Positions 1-6,938 of a stretch of DNA of 13,552 bases are shown piece by piece (the first letter of the stretch is position 1; each line of letters opens with the position of its first letter). The position numbers were made by a program, and so were the translations under genes. The notes below the pieces were generated by a model. It had not been told where the DNA came from, did no database searches, and saw only the letters and a list, made by a program, of their open reading frames with translations. The stretch is from JASFUX01 sp050050115 (GTDB lineage: Bacteria > Pseudomonadota > Alphaproteobacteria > Caulobacterales > Maricaulaceae). The stretch lies in assembly GCA_050050115.1 (NCBI GenBank), contig JASFUX010000075.1, forward strand, positions 1-13,552. The letters are read 5' to 3'.

Positions 1-48
1 CGTTGCCAGTCGGAGCCGGAGGAAGGGGGCTGTCGCGCGCACGCGAAG

Positions 49-84
49 ACGGCCGTCGCGAGCGCGTGCGCCCGCGACGGCCGT
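49..84 (-). terminator. GC-rich hairpin, candidate terminator of the beta-propeller gene
   Basis: Perfect 12-bp inverted repeat (49-60 with 73-84, arm ACGGCCGTCGCG) around a 12-nt loop, beginning 22 nt past the stop codon of the minus-strand beta-propeller gene. There is no clear T-run after the stem on the minus strand, so it may be a weak or factor-assisted terminator, or may stabilise the 3' end. Position and stem strength support the call; the missing T-tract lowers confidence. Confidence 0.45.
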
Positions 85-106
85 TCCTCGGCGGGGAGGT
101 GTCGGC

Positions 107-1456
107 TCAGAAATCGAATCCGGCCAACCCGAGGAAGTTGTACGCGCCTGGGCCCGTCTCAGTGGCGGCCTCGACATTGTACTCCTGCGCGAAGACCGGC
201 GAACCGGTCCCGATCAGGTCGTACTCGGAGACGGTGAACGTCTGGTAGGCTCCCAGGACGTAGAGGTTCTCGCCGTCGGCGCTGAGATACATGTCCTTGG
301 TGTCGCCCGGAGGCGTGCCGGGCGCGCGCCGAGCGAAGGCGGTTTCCGCGCCATCGCCGACCTGATGTACCATGCCGGCCTCATCGACGTTGAACTCCGA
401 GATGAAGTTGCCGCCGAAGCTCGACACGTAGAGTTTCGAGCCGTCCGCGCTCAGGATGGTCCAGCACGCCTCGTCGATGTCGGCGCCTTCGCCGGTGCCA
501 AAATGAGCAGCCTCGGCGACTGCGCGACCGTCGTCGACGAGCACGGTCAAGGAATGATCGCGCTTCTCCGGCGTCAGGTTGAAGTTCGACACGTAGAGCA
601 CGTCGGCGTTCTGCGCCCAGCTAAAGCCGATGCTGCCGGCGACGCCTTCTTCTTCGAAGAATCGGGCGTTCTCAACCGCGCCGGTTTCGCCGTTGAAGTC
701 ATAGACGTAAACGCGGCTCGGCCTTTGCTCGGTGGGCGTTTCGGTGGCGAAGTGGGCGATGCCCCAGGTCGCGACCGCGAGCTTGGAGCCGTCGTGGTTG
801 AAGGCCACCGTGGTAGGTCCGCCGTTCGTGCCGGGATAGGCGTCGAGCATCCGCTCTTGCGTCAGCGCGCCGGTGGACGCGTTGAACGAAAAGAGCGTGA
901 TGTTGCGATCGTCGAGCACCTGCTCGTGGCCGCCGTCGTCGGCGAGGAAGTCTGCATTAGGGTATTGCTCCAGCGGACCTTCCCCGGCGCCGCCCTTCTG
1001 GGCGTTGGGGTTGTTCCACTGATTGCCGACCACGACCCAGTAGTCGTCGCCGTCGGCCGACTTGGGTGTGAAGGCGATGCTTACCGGACGCTCGCCGCCG
1101 GACGCGACGTTCTCATGGAACGCCAGGTCGCCGTCAGTGCGATCAAGCGCGAACACCGAAATGGTGTCGCCGCCAGCATTCACGGCGAGCAGATAGTCGC
1201 CGATGATCTGCACGGCGCCTTGGGAATCGAAGTCACCCGCCGCGTCGCCGCCTGCTGCGCGGTTGGCGCCACCCATCGAGCCGGTGGGGTACGCGGTCTG
1301 ACGGCCGAGGGAGCCGTCGGACAGGCGCTCGATGGCGATGACCTGGTTTTCGGACTCGCCGTTGAGCGTGGTGTACAGATAACCCTCGATGTCGCCTGCA
1401 AAAGCGGTCGAGGACAAGAGGGAAGCGATCAACGCTCCCGTCACGGACGTTTTCAT
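107..1456 (-). CDS. Secreted beta-propeller protein (lactonase/YncE-like fold)
   Basis: Exported protein of about 449 residues. The N-terminus has a basic residue, a hydrophobic stretch and a STAFA-GD cleavage site, a standard Sec signal peptide ending near residue 20. The mature part holds repeated blades of the type 'x-VYVYDFN..TGA' followed by '..FSxDGSKLYVSSF', seen at least five or six times. This is the pattern of the seven-bladed lactonase / YncE-type propellers (Pfam Lactonase-like). Propellers of this kind bind ligands or partners or open lactone rings; no catalytic residues could be assigned, so the substrate is unknown and no enzyme activity is claimed. Two ATGs are available: the first (1462) abuts GGAG with no spacing, while the second (1456) has GGAG at 6 nt, so 1456 is preferred. 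Divergent from the LysR regulator, which probably controls it. A hairpin follows the stop. Confidence 0.85.
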   Translation of the reverse strand: MKTSVTGALIASLLSSTAFAGDIEGYLYTTLNGESENQVIAIERLSDGSLGRQTAYPTGSMGGANRAAGGDAAGDFDSQGAVQIIGDYLLAVNAGGDTISVFALDRTDGDLAFHENVASGGERPVSIAFTPKSADGDDYWVVVGNQWNNPNAQKGGAGEGPLEQYPNADFLADDGGHEQVLDDRNITLFSFNASTGALTQERMLDAYPGTNGGPTTVAFNHDGSKLAVATWGIAHFATETPTEQRPSRVYVYDFNGETGAVENARFFEEEGVAGSIGFSWAQNADVLYVSNFNLTPEKRDHSLTVLVDDGRAVAEAAHFGTGEGADIDEACWTILSADGSKLYVSSFGGNFISEFNVDEAGMVHQVGDGAETAFARRAPGTPPGDTKDMYLSADGENLYVLGAYQTFTVSEYDLIGTGSPVFAQEYNVEAATETGPGAYNFLGLAGFDF

Positions 1457-1472
1457 GTTCATCTCCAGCGTT

Positions 1473-1505
1473 GACTACGACGCAAGTCGTCTTGCGTCTG
1501 CAGTC
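1473..1505. repeat. Hairpin/dyad in the beta-propeller 5' leader
   Basis: Perfect 8-bp inverted repeat (GACGCAAG at 1479-1486, CTTGCGTC at 1491-1498) around TCGT, with outer GACT/AGTC arms (1473-1476 and 1502-1505) extending it after a small internal loop. It lies about 17-49 bp upstream of the preferred beta-propeller start, so it is either an operator close to the promoter or an RNA hairpin in the 5' UTR. Which of the two cannot be told from sequence. Confidence 0.5.
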
Positions 1506-1520
1506 ACGCTAGGGATCGGG

Positions 1521-1536
1521 ATTGAGCGGCTCCAAT
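1521..1536. promoter_or_regulatory. Candidate LysR-type operator (ATTG-N8-CAAT)
   Basis: Interrupted palindrome ATTG AGCGGCTC CAAT, which contains the T-N11-A spacing typical of LysR-family recognition sites. It lies in the divergent region between the beta-propeller gene and the LysR gene, where autoregulatory LysR sites are normally found. A second dyad (GACAACC at 1608-1614, GGTTGTC at 1632-1638) lies closer to the regulator gene. Assignment rests on motif and position only. Confidence 0.4.
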
Positions 1537-1697
1537 ATCGTTTGCCCATCAGTTCCATGTCCTGGAGTTATCGGCCGCCCTCGACGTCGCGCGCCGAACA
1601 AGGACATGACAACCGCGCGAAACTGCGCCAAGGTTGTCTTGAAGAAGACGGCCAGCGACCAGTGATCGCCGCCGATGAGTTTCGTGAGCAGACCGCT

Positions 1698-2588
1698 ATG
1701 GAAATGCAGCAGGTGCGCTATTTTCTGGCGCTGGCGGACAAGCTGAACTTCACCCGCGCCGCCGAGGCCTGCAACGTCACCCAGCCGGCCCTGACCCGCG
1801 CGATCCAAGCGCTTGAGTCTGAACTCGGCGCGCCGCTCTTCCACCGTGAGCGCGCGCGCACGCACCTGTCGGAACTCGGGCGCATGATGCTGCCTCACTT
1901 CGAGACCATTCGCGACCGATCCGAGGCGCTCAAACAAGAGGCGCAGTCCTTCACCAAAGCCGAGGACATCGAGCTCAAGCTCGGCGCCATGTGCACCATC
2001 GGCCCGCGCGTGCTCTCCGGTCTCATCGTCGAGTTTCACAAGCAGTTCGAAGGCGTCACGCTCGCGATCCACGACACTGAAGGGCGCGCGCTCGCCGACA
2101 TGGTGCTTGAGGGCAAGCTCGAGGTCGGGTTGATCGGCTTACCCGAACCGTTCGATGAACGTCTGCACGCCATCCCACTGTTTACGGAACGCTTTGTCGT
2201 CGTTCTGCCGCCTGGCCATCGCTTGGCGGAGAAGAATGCTATTCGCGTGAAGGATCTTGACGGCGAGCCCTATCTCAATCGCATCAACTGCGAGGTCTTC
2301 GCCCCGGCCAGAAAGGTTTTTGAGGCGCAAGGCGTGAACACGCCGATGGTGTTCCGCTCTGAGCGCGACGATTGGGTGCTTGGCATGATCCGCGCCGGGA
2401 TGGGCTGGGGGTTTTTCCCTGAGTTTTGCACCATCCCGGATGACCTTCCGGTGCGCCCGTTGATCGAACCGGAATTCGATCGCACGGTTTCGCTCGTCAC
2501 CATGCGCGGCCGACCGCATTCCCCGGCGGTCGGCGCGTTCGTGCGCGGGGCGCGCGCTCACGCGTGGCCGCAGCGCACCGCCGCTTGA
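1698..2588 (+). CDS. LysR-family transcriptional regulator
   Basis: A 296-residue LysR-type regulator, the normal family length. Residues 1-60 form the winged helix-turn-helix (MQQVRYFLALADKLNFTRAA, then TQPALTRAIQALE and the conserved LFHR). Residues about 90-296 are the periplasmic-binding-protein-like effector domain, with typical segments 'VLEGKLEVGLIG' and 'IRAGMGWGFFP'. The open frame continues upstream to 1389, but that part lies over and antisense to the divergent gene and resembles no LysR sequence. The start at 1698 (or 1704) gives the standard N-terminus; no strong Shine-Dalgarno is visible. Divergent orientation suggests it controls the beta-propeller gene and itself. Cys198 lies near the place where OxyR has its reactive Cys199, but the second OxyR cysteine is absent, so a peroxide role is not claimed. 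The effector is unknown. Confidence 0.93.
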   Translation: MEMQQVRYFLALADKLNFTRAAEACNVTQPALTRAIQALESELGAPLFHRERARTHLSELGRMMLPHFETIRDRSEALKQEAQSFTKAEDIELKLGAMCTIGPRVLSGLIVEFHKQFEGVTLAIHDTEGRALADMVLEGKLEVGLIGLPEPFDERLHAIPLFTERFVVVLPPGHRLAEKNAIRVKDLDGEPYLNRINCEVFAPARKVFEAQGVNTPMVFRSERDDWVLGMIRAGMGWGFFPEFCTIPDDLPVRPLIEPEFDRTVSLVTMRGRPHSPAVGAFVRGARAHAWPQRTAA

Positions 2589-2597
2589 GCGCGGCGG
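2578..2597. terminator. Possible bidirectional terminator between convergent genes
   Basis: CCGCCGC (2578-2584) pairs with GCGGCGG (2591-2597) across a 6-nt loop that includes the LysR stop codon. It lies in the only gap between the convergent LysR and FMN-reductase genes. The stem is pure GC and no T-run follows on either strand, so the call is weak. Confidence 0.3.
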
Positions 2598-2611
2598 CGC
2601 ACGTCGAGACG

Positions 2612-3355
2612 TTATCGATACTCCGGATTCGCAAAACCGAAGCGGCAGCCCGCCGCCCAGAGGGCGCGCTGATTGCCGTGGGCGGGAACGCCGCCTTCAG
2701 CCTTGAGCATCCGCGCCAAGTGCAAGAGGTTCCACGTCATGAATGTGGTGTTGCGGTTGGTGAAGTCGTTCTCCGGCCCGCCCGAGCCTTCGTCGAGATA
2801 GGACGGACCCGGCCCGGCCTCGCCAAGCCACGCTGCGTCCGCTTGCGGTGGGATCACGTAACCCAGGTGCTGCAGTGAATAGAGGATGTTCATCGCGCAG
2901 TGCTTGGCCCCGTCTTCGTTGCCGGTGACGAGACAGCCGCCGACGCGTCCGTAGTAGGCGTATTGGCCAGCGTCGTTGAGCTCGCTCGAGTTAGCATAAA
3001 GGCGCTCGATGAGCTTGGTGCACACCGAAGATTTCTCGCCGAGCCAGATGGGCGTGGTGACGACGAGGATGTCGGCAGCCTTGACCTTTTCATAGATCGA
3101 CGGCCAGTCGTCGCGCTCCCAGCCATGCTCGCGCATGTCCGGGTAGACGCCGGGGGCGATGTCGTGATCGACCGGCCGCAGAACGTCCACCGAGACGCCG
3201 TTGCGCTCCATGATGGCGCGCGAGATGGCGACAAGCCCGTCAGTGTGGGAGAGCTCGGGCGTGCGTTTTAGAGTGCAGTTGAAGAAGAGCGCCTTCAGAC
3301 CGGAAAAATCCCAGCTGCTCTCGTCGCACCATTTTTCCTGAAGCTTGTTCAACAT
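2612..3355 (-). CDS. Flavodoxin-fold NAD(P)H-dependent FMN reductase / quinone reductase-like
   Basis: A 247-residue soluble protein. It opens with the flavodoxin-type beta1-loop (LKALFFNCTLKRTPELSHTD, about 20-39), then has 'ADILVVTTPIWLGEKSSVCTKLIERL' (about 94-119), the segment that packs on the FMN ring in the NADPH-dependent FMN reductase/WrbA-like group, and 'GRVGGCLVTGNEDGAKH', the third phosphate-side loop. It is expected to bind FMN and reduce flavin, quinones or similar compounds with NAD(P)H; the exact acceptor is not readable. The start is well supported: GAGGAG lies 7 nt before ATG. That site overlaps the TGA of the upstream antiporter, so the two genes are translationally coupled. 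This pairing recalls the KefC-KefF arrangement, where a flavodoxin-fold quinone reductase activates a cation efflux protein. Confidence 0.85.
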   Translation of the reverse strand: MLNKLQEKWCDESSWDFSGLKALFFNCTLKRTPELSHTDGLVAISRAIMERNGVSVDVLRPVDHDIAPGVYPDMREHGWERDDWPSIYEKVKAADILVVTTPIWLGEKSSVCTKLIERLYANSSELNDAGQYAYYGRVGGCLVTGNEDGAKHCAMNILYSLQHLGYVIPPQADAAWLGEAGPGPSYLDEGSGGPENDFTNRNTTFMTWNLLHLARMLKAEGGVPAHGNQRALWAAGCRFGFANPEYR

Positions 3356-3366
3356 CGCTCAACTCC

Positions 3367-4677
3367 TCATGGGTTCGGGGTTTCGAAATCGTGGGTTCGT
3401 GAAGGCTTGTCGCCGACCTCGACCATGCCGGTTCGCGTACGCATCTCAGCGACCGGTTTGCTCTCGACGCACTCGCCCATTTGGCTCGCCAGAGCGCCGT
3501 ACCAGCGCGCGGCAGGCGCCGCGGTGACGCCATGAAGGAGGATGGAGAGAGCCACGGTGACAAGCGTTGTGGTGAGGATCGTGTCGCCGGCCGTGATCCA
3601 CATGTCCTCCAGGACGAAGATCGCGAACAGGATCGAGGCGAGACCGCGAGGTCCGAACCAGCCGAGAAAAACGATCGTCGGAAGGCGCAGCTTCAGACCG
3701 ACGAGCGACAGAGCGATCGGCGCAAGGCGGACGACGCTCAAACTCAGGAGCGCGTAAACGACCACTGGCCAGCTGAGCGCGCCGAGGGCGTCGGGCAGGA
3801 GCGCGGCCCCGAAGATGAGAAAGGTGACGAGCACCAGGATCTGCCCCTCTGCTTCGGCGAACTCGAAGAGGAAGCGGCAGCGCCCGCGCACCTGATCGCC
3901 GAACACAAGACCGGCGGTGAAAGCCGCAATGAAGCCGTTGCCCCCGACGAGTTCGGCGCCGGCGAACGCGAGGATGGCGAGGCCGAGAACCGCCGCCCCT
4001 TCGAAGCCCTCGCTCATCCATTCCCGCTTGGCCGCCCAATCGATGAGCCGGCCGCCGCCGAAGCCCGCCGCGACGCCTACCGCCGGGCCAAGGCTCACCT
4101 GCAGCGCTCCGAAAACAAGCCAATTGCGCTCGCCGTCTGCGTCGCCCATGAAGCTTGCGAGCGCCGCGAAGACGAGTACGACCGGCAGGGCGATCCCGTC
4201 GTTGAGACCGCTCTCGACGTTGAGGGCCTGGCGCACGCGCACAGGCACGAGCGGGCTGGCGGCGACCGCTTGGCCGAGCGCTGCGTCCGTGGGCGCCAAG
4301 ATGGCGGCTAGGAGCGCTGTCTCCCACAGCCCGAGGCCGAGCGGCAAAGCGAGCCCGGCCGCGACGCCAGCCAGAATGATGAGGGGCATGCCGATGAACA
4401 GCATGCGCACGGGCAAGCTGTGATCTGCGCGCAGACGCCGCAAATCAATGCGCGCCGCGTCAGCGAAAAGAGCGATGACCAGCGTGAACTCCGCCAGGCC
4501 ATGGATGACGCCATGATCGAACTCAAGCCGCACCCAGCCGAGGCCGGCCGCTCCACCCGCAAGGCCAACAGCTGTGAAGACGAGCGGTGGTGTGAGGATG
4601 CTCGTCTCCAGGCGCTTGGAAATTAGCGCGAAGATGGTCGCGACGATGGCGATGATGGCGACGCTGTGAAGATCCAT
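3367..4677 (-). CDS. CPA1-type cation/proton antiporter (NhaP-like)
   Basis: A 436-residue inner-membrane protein made almost wholly of hydrophobic helices (about 12 predicted from residue 5 to 390), followed by a short hydrophilic tail of about 45 residues. Family signatures are clear: APTDAALGQAV (129-139) and ESGLNDG (155-161) with the Asn-Asp pair (N159-D160) found at the ion site of electroneutral CPA1 exchangers, NGFIAAFTAGLVFG (247-260), and GWFGPRGLASILFAI (339-353). It should exchange Na+ (possibly K+ or Li+) for protons and serve pH or salt homeostasis. It lacks the C-terminal RCK/TrkA-N domain of KefB/KefC, so it is not a Kef channel by architecture. First gene of a two-gene unit with the flavin reductase 11 bp downstream. 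The upstream region 4678-4930 has unusual dyads. Confidence 0.9.
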   Translation of the reverse strand: MDLHSVAIIAIVATIFALISKRLETSILTPPLVFTAVGLAGGAAGLGWVRLEFDHGVIHGLAEFTLVIALFADAARIDLRRLRADHSLPVRMLFIGMPLIILAGVAAGLALPLGLGLWETALLAAILAPTDAALGQAVAASPLVPVRVRQALNVESGLNDGIALPVVLVFAALASFMGDADGERNWLVFGALQVSLGPAVGVAAGFGGGRLIDWAAKREWMSEGFEGAAVLGLAILAFAGAELVGGNGFIAAFTAGLVFGDQVRGRCRFLFEFAEAEGQILVLVTFLIFGAALLPDALGALSWPVVVYALLSLSVVRLAPIALSLVGLKLRLPTIVFLGWFGPRGLASILFAIFVLEDMWITAGDTILTTTLVTVALSILLHGVTAAPAARWYGALASQMGECVESKPVAEMRTRTGMVEVGDKPSRTHDFETPNP

Positions 4678-4713
4678 CGAAGCTGCCCCGATGCAATGTT
4701 TGAAGAATTCGGA

Positions 4714-4782
4714 CCTGGCGTGGGGCGATACGACGCGACGAACAAAAGCGAAGCGAGACGCAGCATTTCAAAGCACGCCAGG
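4714..4782 (-). repeat. Spaced 9-bp inverted repeat in antiporter leader
   Basis: CCTGGCGTG (4714-4722) and CACGCCAGG (4774-4782) are perfect reverse complements 51 nt apart, 37-105 nt upstream of the antiporter start. If transcribed, they would close an RNA domain ending close to the ribosome-binding region. This could be a cis-regulatory RNA, a protein-binding dyad, or chance. I could not match it to a known riboswitch class. Confidence 0.35.
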
Positions 4783-4834
4783 AGCGGAACCCCTTTCGAA
4801 GACCAGTCTCCGTGACCGCGGGCTCTGTGTGAAA

Positions 4835-4869
4835 TGACGGTTCACCATCGTTTCGATGAACCGAAGTCA
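4835..4869. repeat. Bulged hairpin upstream of the antiporter gene
   Basis: An imperfect palindrome: the arms TGA, CGGTTC and ATCG on one side pair with CGAT, GAACCG and TCA on the other around a 3-nt loop, giving 13 pairs with two 3-nt bulges. It lies between the terminator-like hairpin of the upstream operon and the antiporter leader. It may be an operator at the antiporter promoter or an RNA structure. Confidence 0.4.
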
Positions 4870-4871
4870 TG

Positions 4872-4903
4872 AAAAGGGGCGCGGTGGCGCTGTTCGCGCC
4901 GCC
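4872..4903 (-). terminator. Probable intrinsic terminator of the redox operon
   Basis: On the minus strand, 27 nt after the stop of the Cys-rich protein gene, an 8-bp stem (4896-4903 with 4883-4890, loop GAACA, one G.T pair) is followed by GCGCCCC and then TTTTC. The stem position and the T-run fit an intrinsic terminator for the five-gene minus-strand operon, although the T-run is 7 nt from the stem. Confidence 0.45.
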
Positions 4904-4930
4904 CGGCGCGGCGTGTGCGAAAACGACCGT

Positions 4931-5719
4931 CTAGAGTCTCACGATGGAGGAGGCGTCAACGCGCAGCTGAAGCTGGTCGGCGCGCGCGACGAGTTGACCG
5001 CGCGCTTGGGCGGGATCGGCGACGAGTGAGAGAAACCGCCCGTCGGGCGTGATCCCCGAACCGTCCGGGTTGGTTAGGATCAGAGCGTGCTCGCCGCCTT
5101 GATCGTCGCGGGCGAAGAACGCGGGCGGGATCCCCGAGCGAATGCACAAAGATGCGCAAGCTTTGTGAACTTTCGAGTCCGCCGGCCGCATCGCCCCGAA
5201 CCAGCACTTGGAATCAAGTATCTCGCCGGTCAATGTCGCCTCGCCAAGCGTTTGCTCCGAAGGCGGAGCAAGAACTGAATCGTCGGTCGCCTCCGCCTCG
5301 GCGATCCAGTCCTCGCCGTCCGAGACGGTGATCATCGCGTGCCGCCCACGTGAGATCACCGAGCCGCGCACCCGTGCCGGCCGGTTGGAGAACGCCGGTA
5401 GGCGGTCGGCGACGCCGCATTTGGTCATGCACGCGAGCAGCGCGGTGCGTGGCGAGCCGTCAATGTCCCGCGTGCGCAGCATCGGATAGGGCTCGGTTAG
5501 GAACAGCCCGGTGAAGTCGCGCACGTCCGCCTGATCCCAGGTTCCGGAGCCGGGTGCATCCTGGCGCGAGGCGAGCAGCCAACCGGCCCCGGCGCCCAAG
5601 GCGGTCAGCCCGATCGCGGCTGACAGCATGGCCCGCCGGTCGACGGGAGGAACCTGCGGCGACCACCCGATGAAAAAGCTCGACTCAGGTTTTGGACGGA
5701 TGAGGTGATCGTCGGACAT
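4931..5719 (-). CDS. Membrane-anchored Cys/His-cluster protein of unknown function
   Basis: About 262 residues; numbering here follows the 263-residue frame that begins at the alternative GTG at 5722. A hydrophilic N-terminus leads to DRRAML and a hydrophobic helix (about 31-52), a signal anchor resembling a Tat motif, so the bulk is probably periplasmic. The soluble part has two blocks. The first carries CMTKC (C98, C102) in a region about 65-150. The second, about 163-262, starts with GEILDSKCWFGAMRP (C173) and continues with H186 and CASLC (C189, C193), then GIPPAFF. That spacing of Cys and His suggests a metal, heme or Fe-S site, or disulfides. I recognise the second block as a recurring unnamed motif but cannot assign a function. 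The ATG at 5719 has GGAGG at 7 nt and overlaps the stop of the heme-Rieske gene by one base (TGATG), so the two proteins are made together. Confidence 0.8.
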   Translation of the reverse strand: MSDDHLIRPKPESSFFIGWSPQVPPVDRRAMLSAAIGLTALGAGAGWLLASRQDAPGSGTWDQADVRDFTGLFLTEPYPMLRTRDIDGSPRTALLACMTKCGVADRLPAFSNRPARVRGSVISRGRHAMITVSDGEDWIAEAEATDDSVLAPPSEQTLGEATLTGEILDSKCWFGAMRPADSKVHKACASLCIRSGIPPAFFARDDQGGEHALILTNPDGSGITPDGRFLSLVADPAQARGQLVARADQLQLRVDASSIVRL

Positions 5720-6783
5720 CACGCCGCCTCCGTGAGCGGGTCAACGTTCGCCGGCGGCGTCGGCGTTCCCGGCGGCAGGGCCTTGGGATCGACGAATACG
5801 ACGCCGTTCTCGATCTTGACGCGATAGGTGTGGATTTTCTCCGTAAAGGGAGGAGGGGCGCATCCATCTTCTGGTCGATATTGGAACCCGTGCCAGGGGC
5901 AGGTGACCAGACCGTCGAGGATGCACCCTTCGCCCAAGGGCCCCGCCTGATGGCGGCAGACGTTCGAGACGGCCGAGACCTTGTCGTCGTAGCGGAACAC
6001 AGCGACGCGTTCGCCGTCTTTGAGCACGACGATGAAGGCGCGGTTCTCGGGAATGTCCCGAGCCGGCCCGACGCGCAGCCAGCCGTCCTCGGGCGCACGG
6101 CCAAGCGTCGTGTCCCGCATGCGCTCGCGCAAACCGGTCGCGAGATGCAGACTCGCCAGCGTGACCAAACCTAAGGCGACGACCGCGCCGTAGAGCGGGC
6201 TTTTCTCCGCTTGCACGATGCCGAGCACCACGTGAGCGGTGAGGAGCCCATATGCAGCGTAAACGCTCATGTGGAGCGTCTTCCAAACGCGCGGGCCGAG
6301 ATTTGCGTTCCAGAAGTCGTGGCTCGTCGACGCCATCAGGAAGAGGATCACCAGCGCCGCGAAACCAAGGCTTTCGAACGGGAAACCGTTCAGCGACCCG
6401 TAGCGAGGGTTCGAAGCGAACAACGAGACGAAGACGTTGGTGTCAGAAAACCCATGATACCACATCAGCACCAGCCCGGCGTGGATCAGGGCGAGCAGAA
6501 ACGTCACCACGCCCATGTGCCGGCGGTTGTAGAGCAGCGGCTTGAACCGAGGCGACAACCGGGTCAGAGGGCCGATCGCGAGCACAAGGTGCAGCAGCGC
6601 GAAGGCCGACGCGCCGGTCGCGCGCATCACTAATTGAACCGGATGGAGGTTCTGCCCGTCGGGGAAGGTCGTCGCCGAGACCGCGATGAACGATCCGAGA
6701 AACACCGTGACGCCGATGATCAAGGCGAGATCGTAGGCCTTCTTGAACGGCGTCCACTGAACAACCTTGTATGCATGTCCCAT
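5719..6783 (-). CDS. Ferric-reductase-like (MsrQ/YedZ-type) heme membrane domain fused to a Rieske domain
   Basis: 354 residues. Residues 15-218 form six predicted helices with candidate heme histidines H65, H101, H171 and H184. The segments RATGASAFALLHL and YNRRHMGVVTFLLALIH match the ferric-reductase-like transmembrane family to which MsrQ/YedZ belongs; H101, H171 and H184 correspond to the heme-ligand helices there. Residues about 233-333 are a cytoplasmic-type Rieske ferredoxin with CRH (C276, H278) and CPWH (C295, H298), all four [2Fe-2S] ligands present. The protein should move electrons between a Rieske cluster and membrane heme, hence to or from quinone or a periplasmic partner; direction is not readable. 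GAGGAG lies 8 nt before the ATG. The gene overlaps the upstream 51-residue gene by 1 bp and the downstream gene by 1 bp. The organisation differs from NADPH oxidases, which carry an FAD/NAD module where this carries Rieske. Confidence 0.92.
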   Translation of the reverse strand: MGHAYKVVQWTPFKKAYDLALIIGVTVFLGSFIAVSATTFPDGQNLHPVQLVMRATGASAFALLHLVLAIGPLTRLSPRFKPLLYNRRHMGVVTFLLALIHAGLVLMWYHGFSDTNVFVSLFASNPRYGSLNGFPFESLGFAALVILFLMASTSHDFWNANLGPRVWKTLHMSVYAAYGLLTAHVVLGIVQAEKSPLYGAVVALGLVTLASLHLATGLRERMRDTTLGRAPEDGWLRVGPARDIPENRAFIVVLKDGERVAVFRYDDKVSAVSNVCRHQAGPLGEGCILDGLVTCPWHGFQYRPEDGCAPPPFTEKIHTYRVKIENGVVFVDPKALPPGTPTPPANVDPLTEAA

Positions 6784-6938
6784 CAGCGCGTCTCCTCGAT
6801 CGCGGACACGGCGGCTTGCGGCAAGCTCGGAGGCGTTTCAGATGGACGGGCGCGCCATGCTGAGGCGACGACCGCGGCGGCGACGGCGAGGACGAGCGCC
6901 CATATGACGGGGTGCAGGGCGCGTTGAGCGCGGGTCAT
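6783..6938 (-). CDS. 51-residue single-pass membrane protein
   Basis: A small gene below usual length cut-offs. It reads MTRAQRALHPVIW, then a hydrophobic helix of about 18 residues (about 11-28), then a hydrophilic Pro-rich tail ending EETR. Support is positional: AAGGA 8 nt before its ATG, a 4-bp ATGA overlap with the upstream 73-residue gene and a 1-bp TGATG overlap with the heme-Rieske gene. It fills exactly the space between the two. It is probably a structural or assembly subunit of the membrane heme complex; no enzymatic motif is present. Confidence 0.75.
   Translation of the reverse strand: MTRAQRALHPVIWALVLAVAAAVVASAWRARPSETPPSLPQAAVSAIEETR

Noticed and set aside
365..1474. 369-codon plus-strand open frame opposite the beta-propeller gene
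   Set aside because: Antisense shadow. The minus-strand frame has a signal peptide and repeated propeller blades, while this one has biased composition and no motif.
1389..1697. Extended N-terminus of the LysR regulator
   Set aside because: The extra 103 residues overlap the divergent gene and its promoter region and look like non-coding translation; the standard LysR N-terminus begins at 1698.
3446..4327. 293-codon minus-strand frame inside the antiporter gene
   Set aside because: An Arg-rich alternative frame of a clearly hydrophobic transporter; no start signal or family features.
3367..4677. Assignment of the antiporter as KefB/KefC
   Set aside because: The protein has CPA1 motifs with the Asn-Asp pair and ends about 45 residues after the last helix; the RCK domain of Kef proteins is absent.
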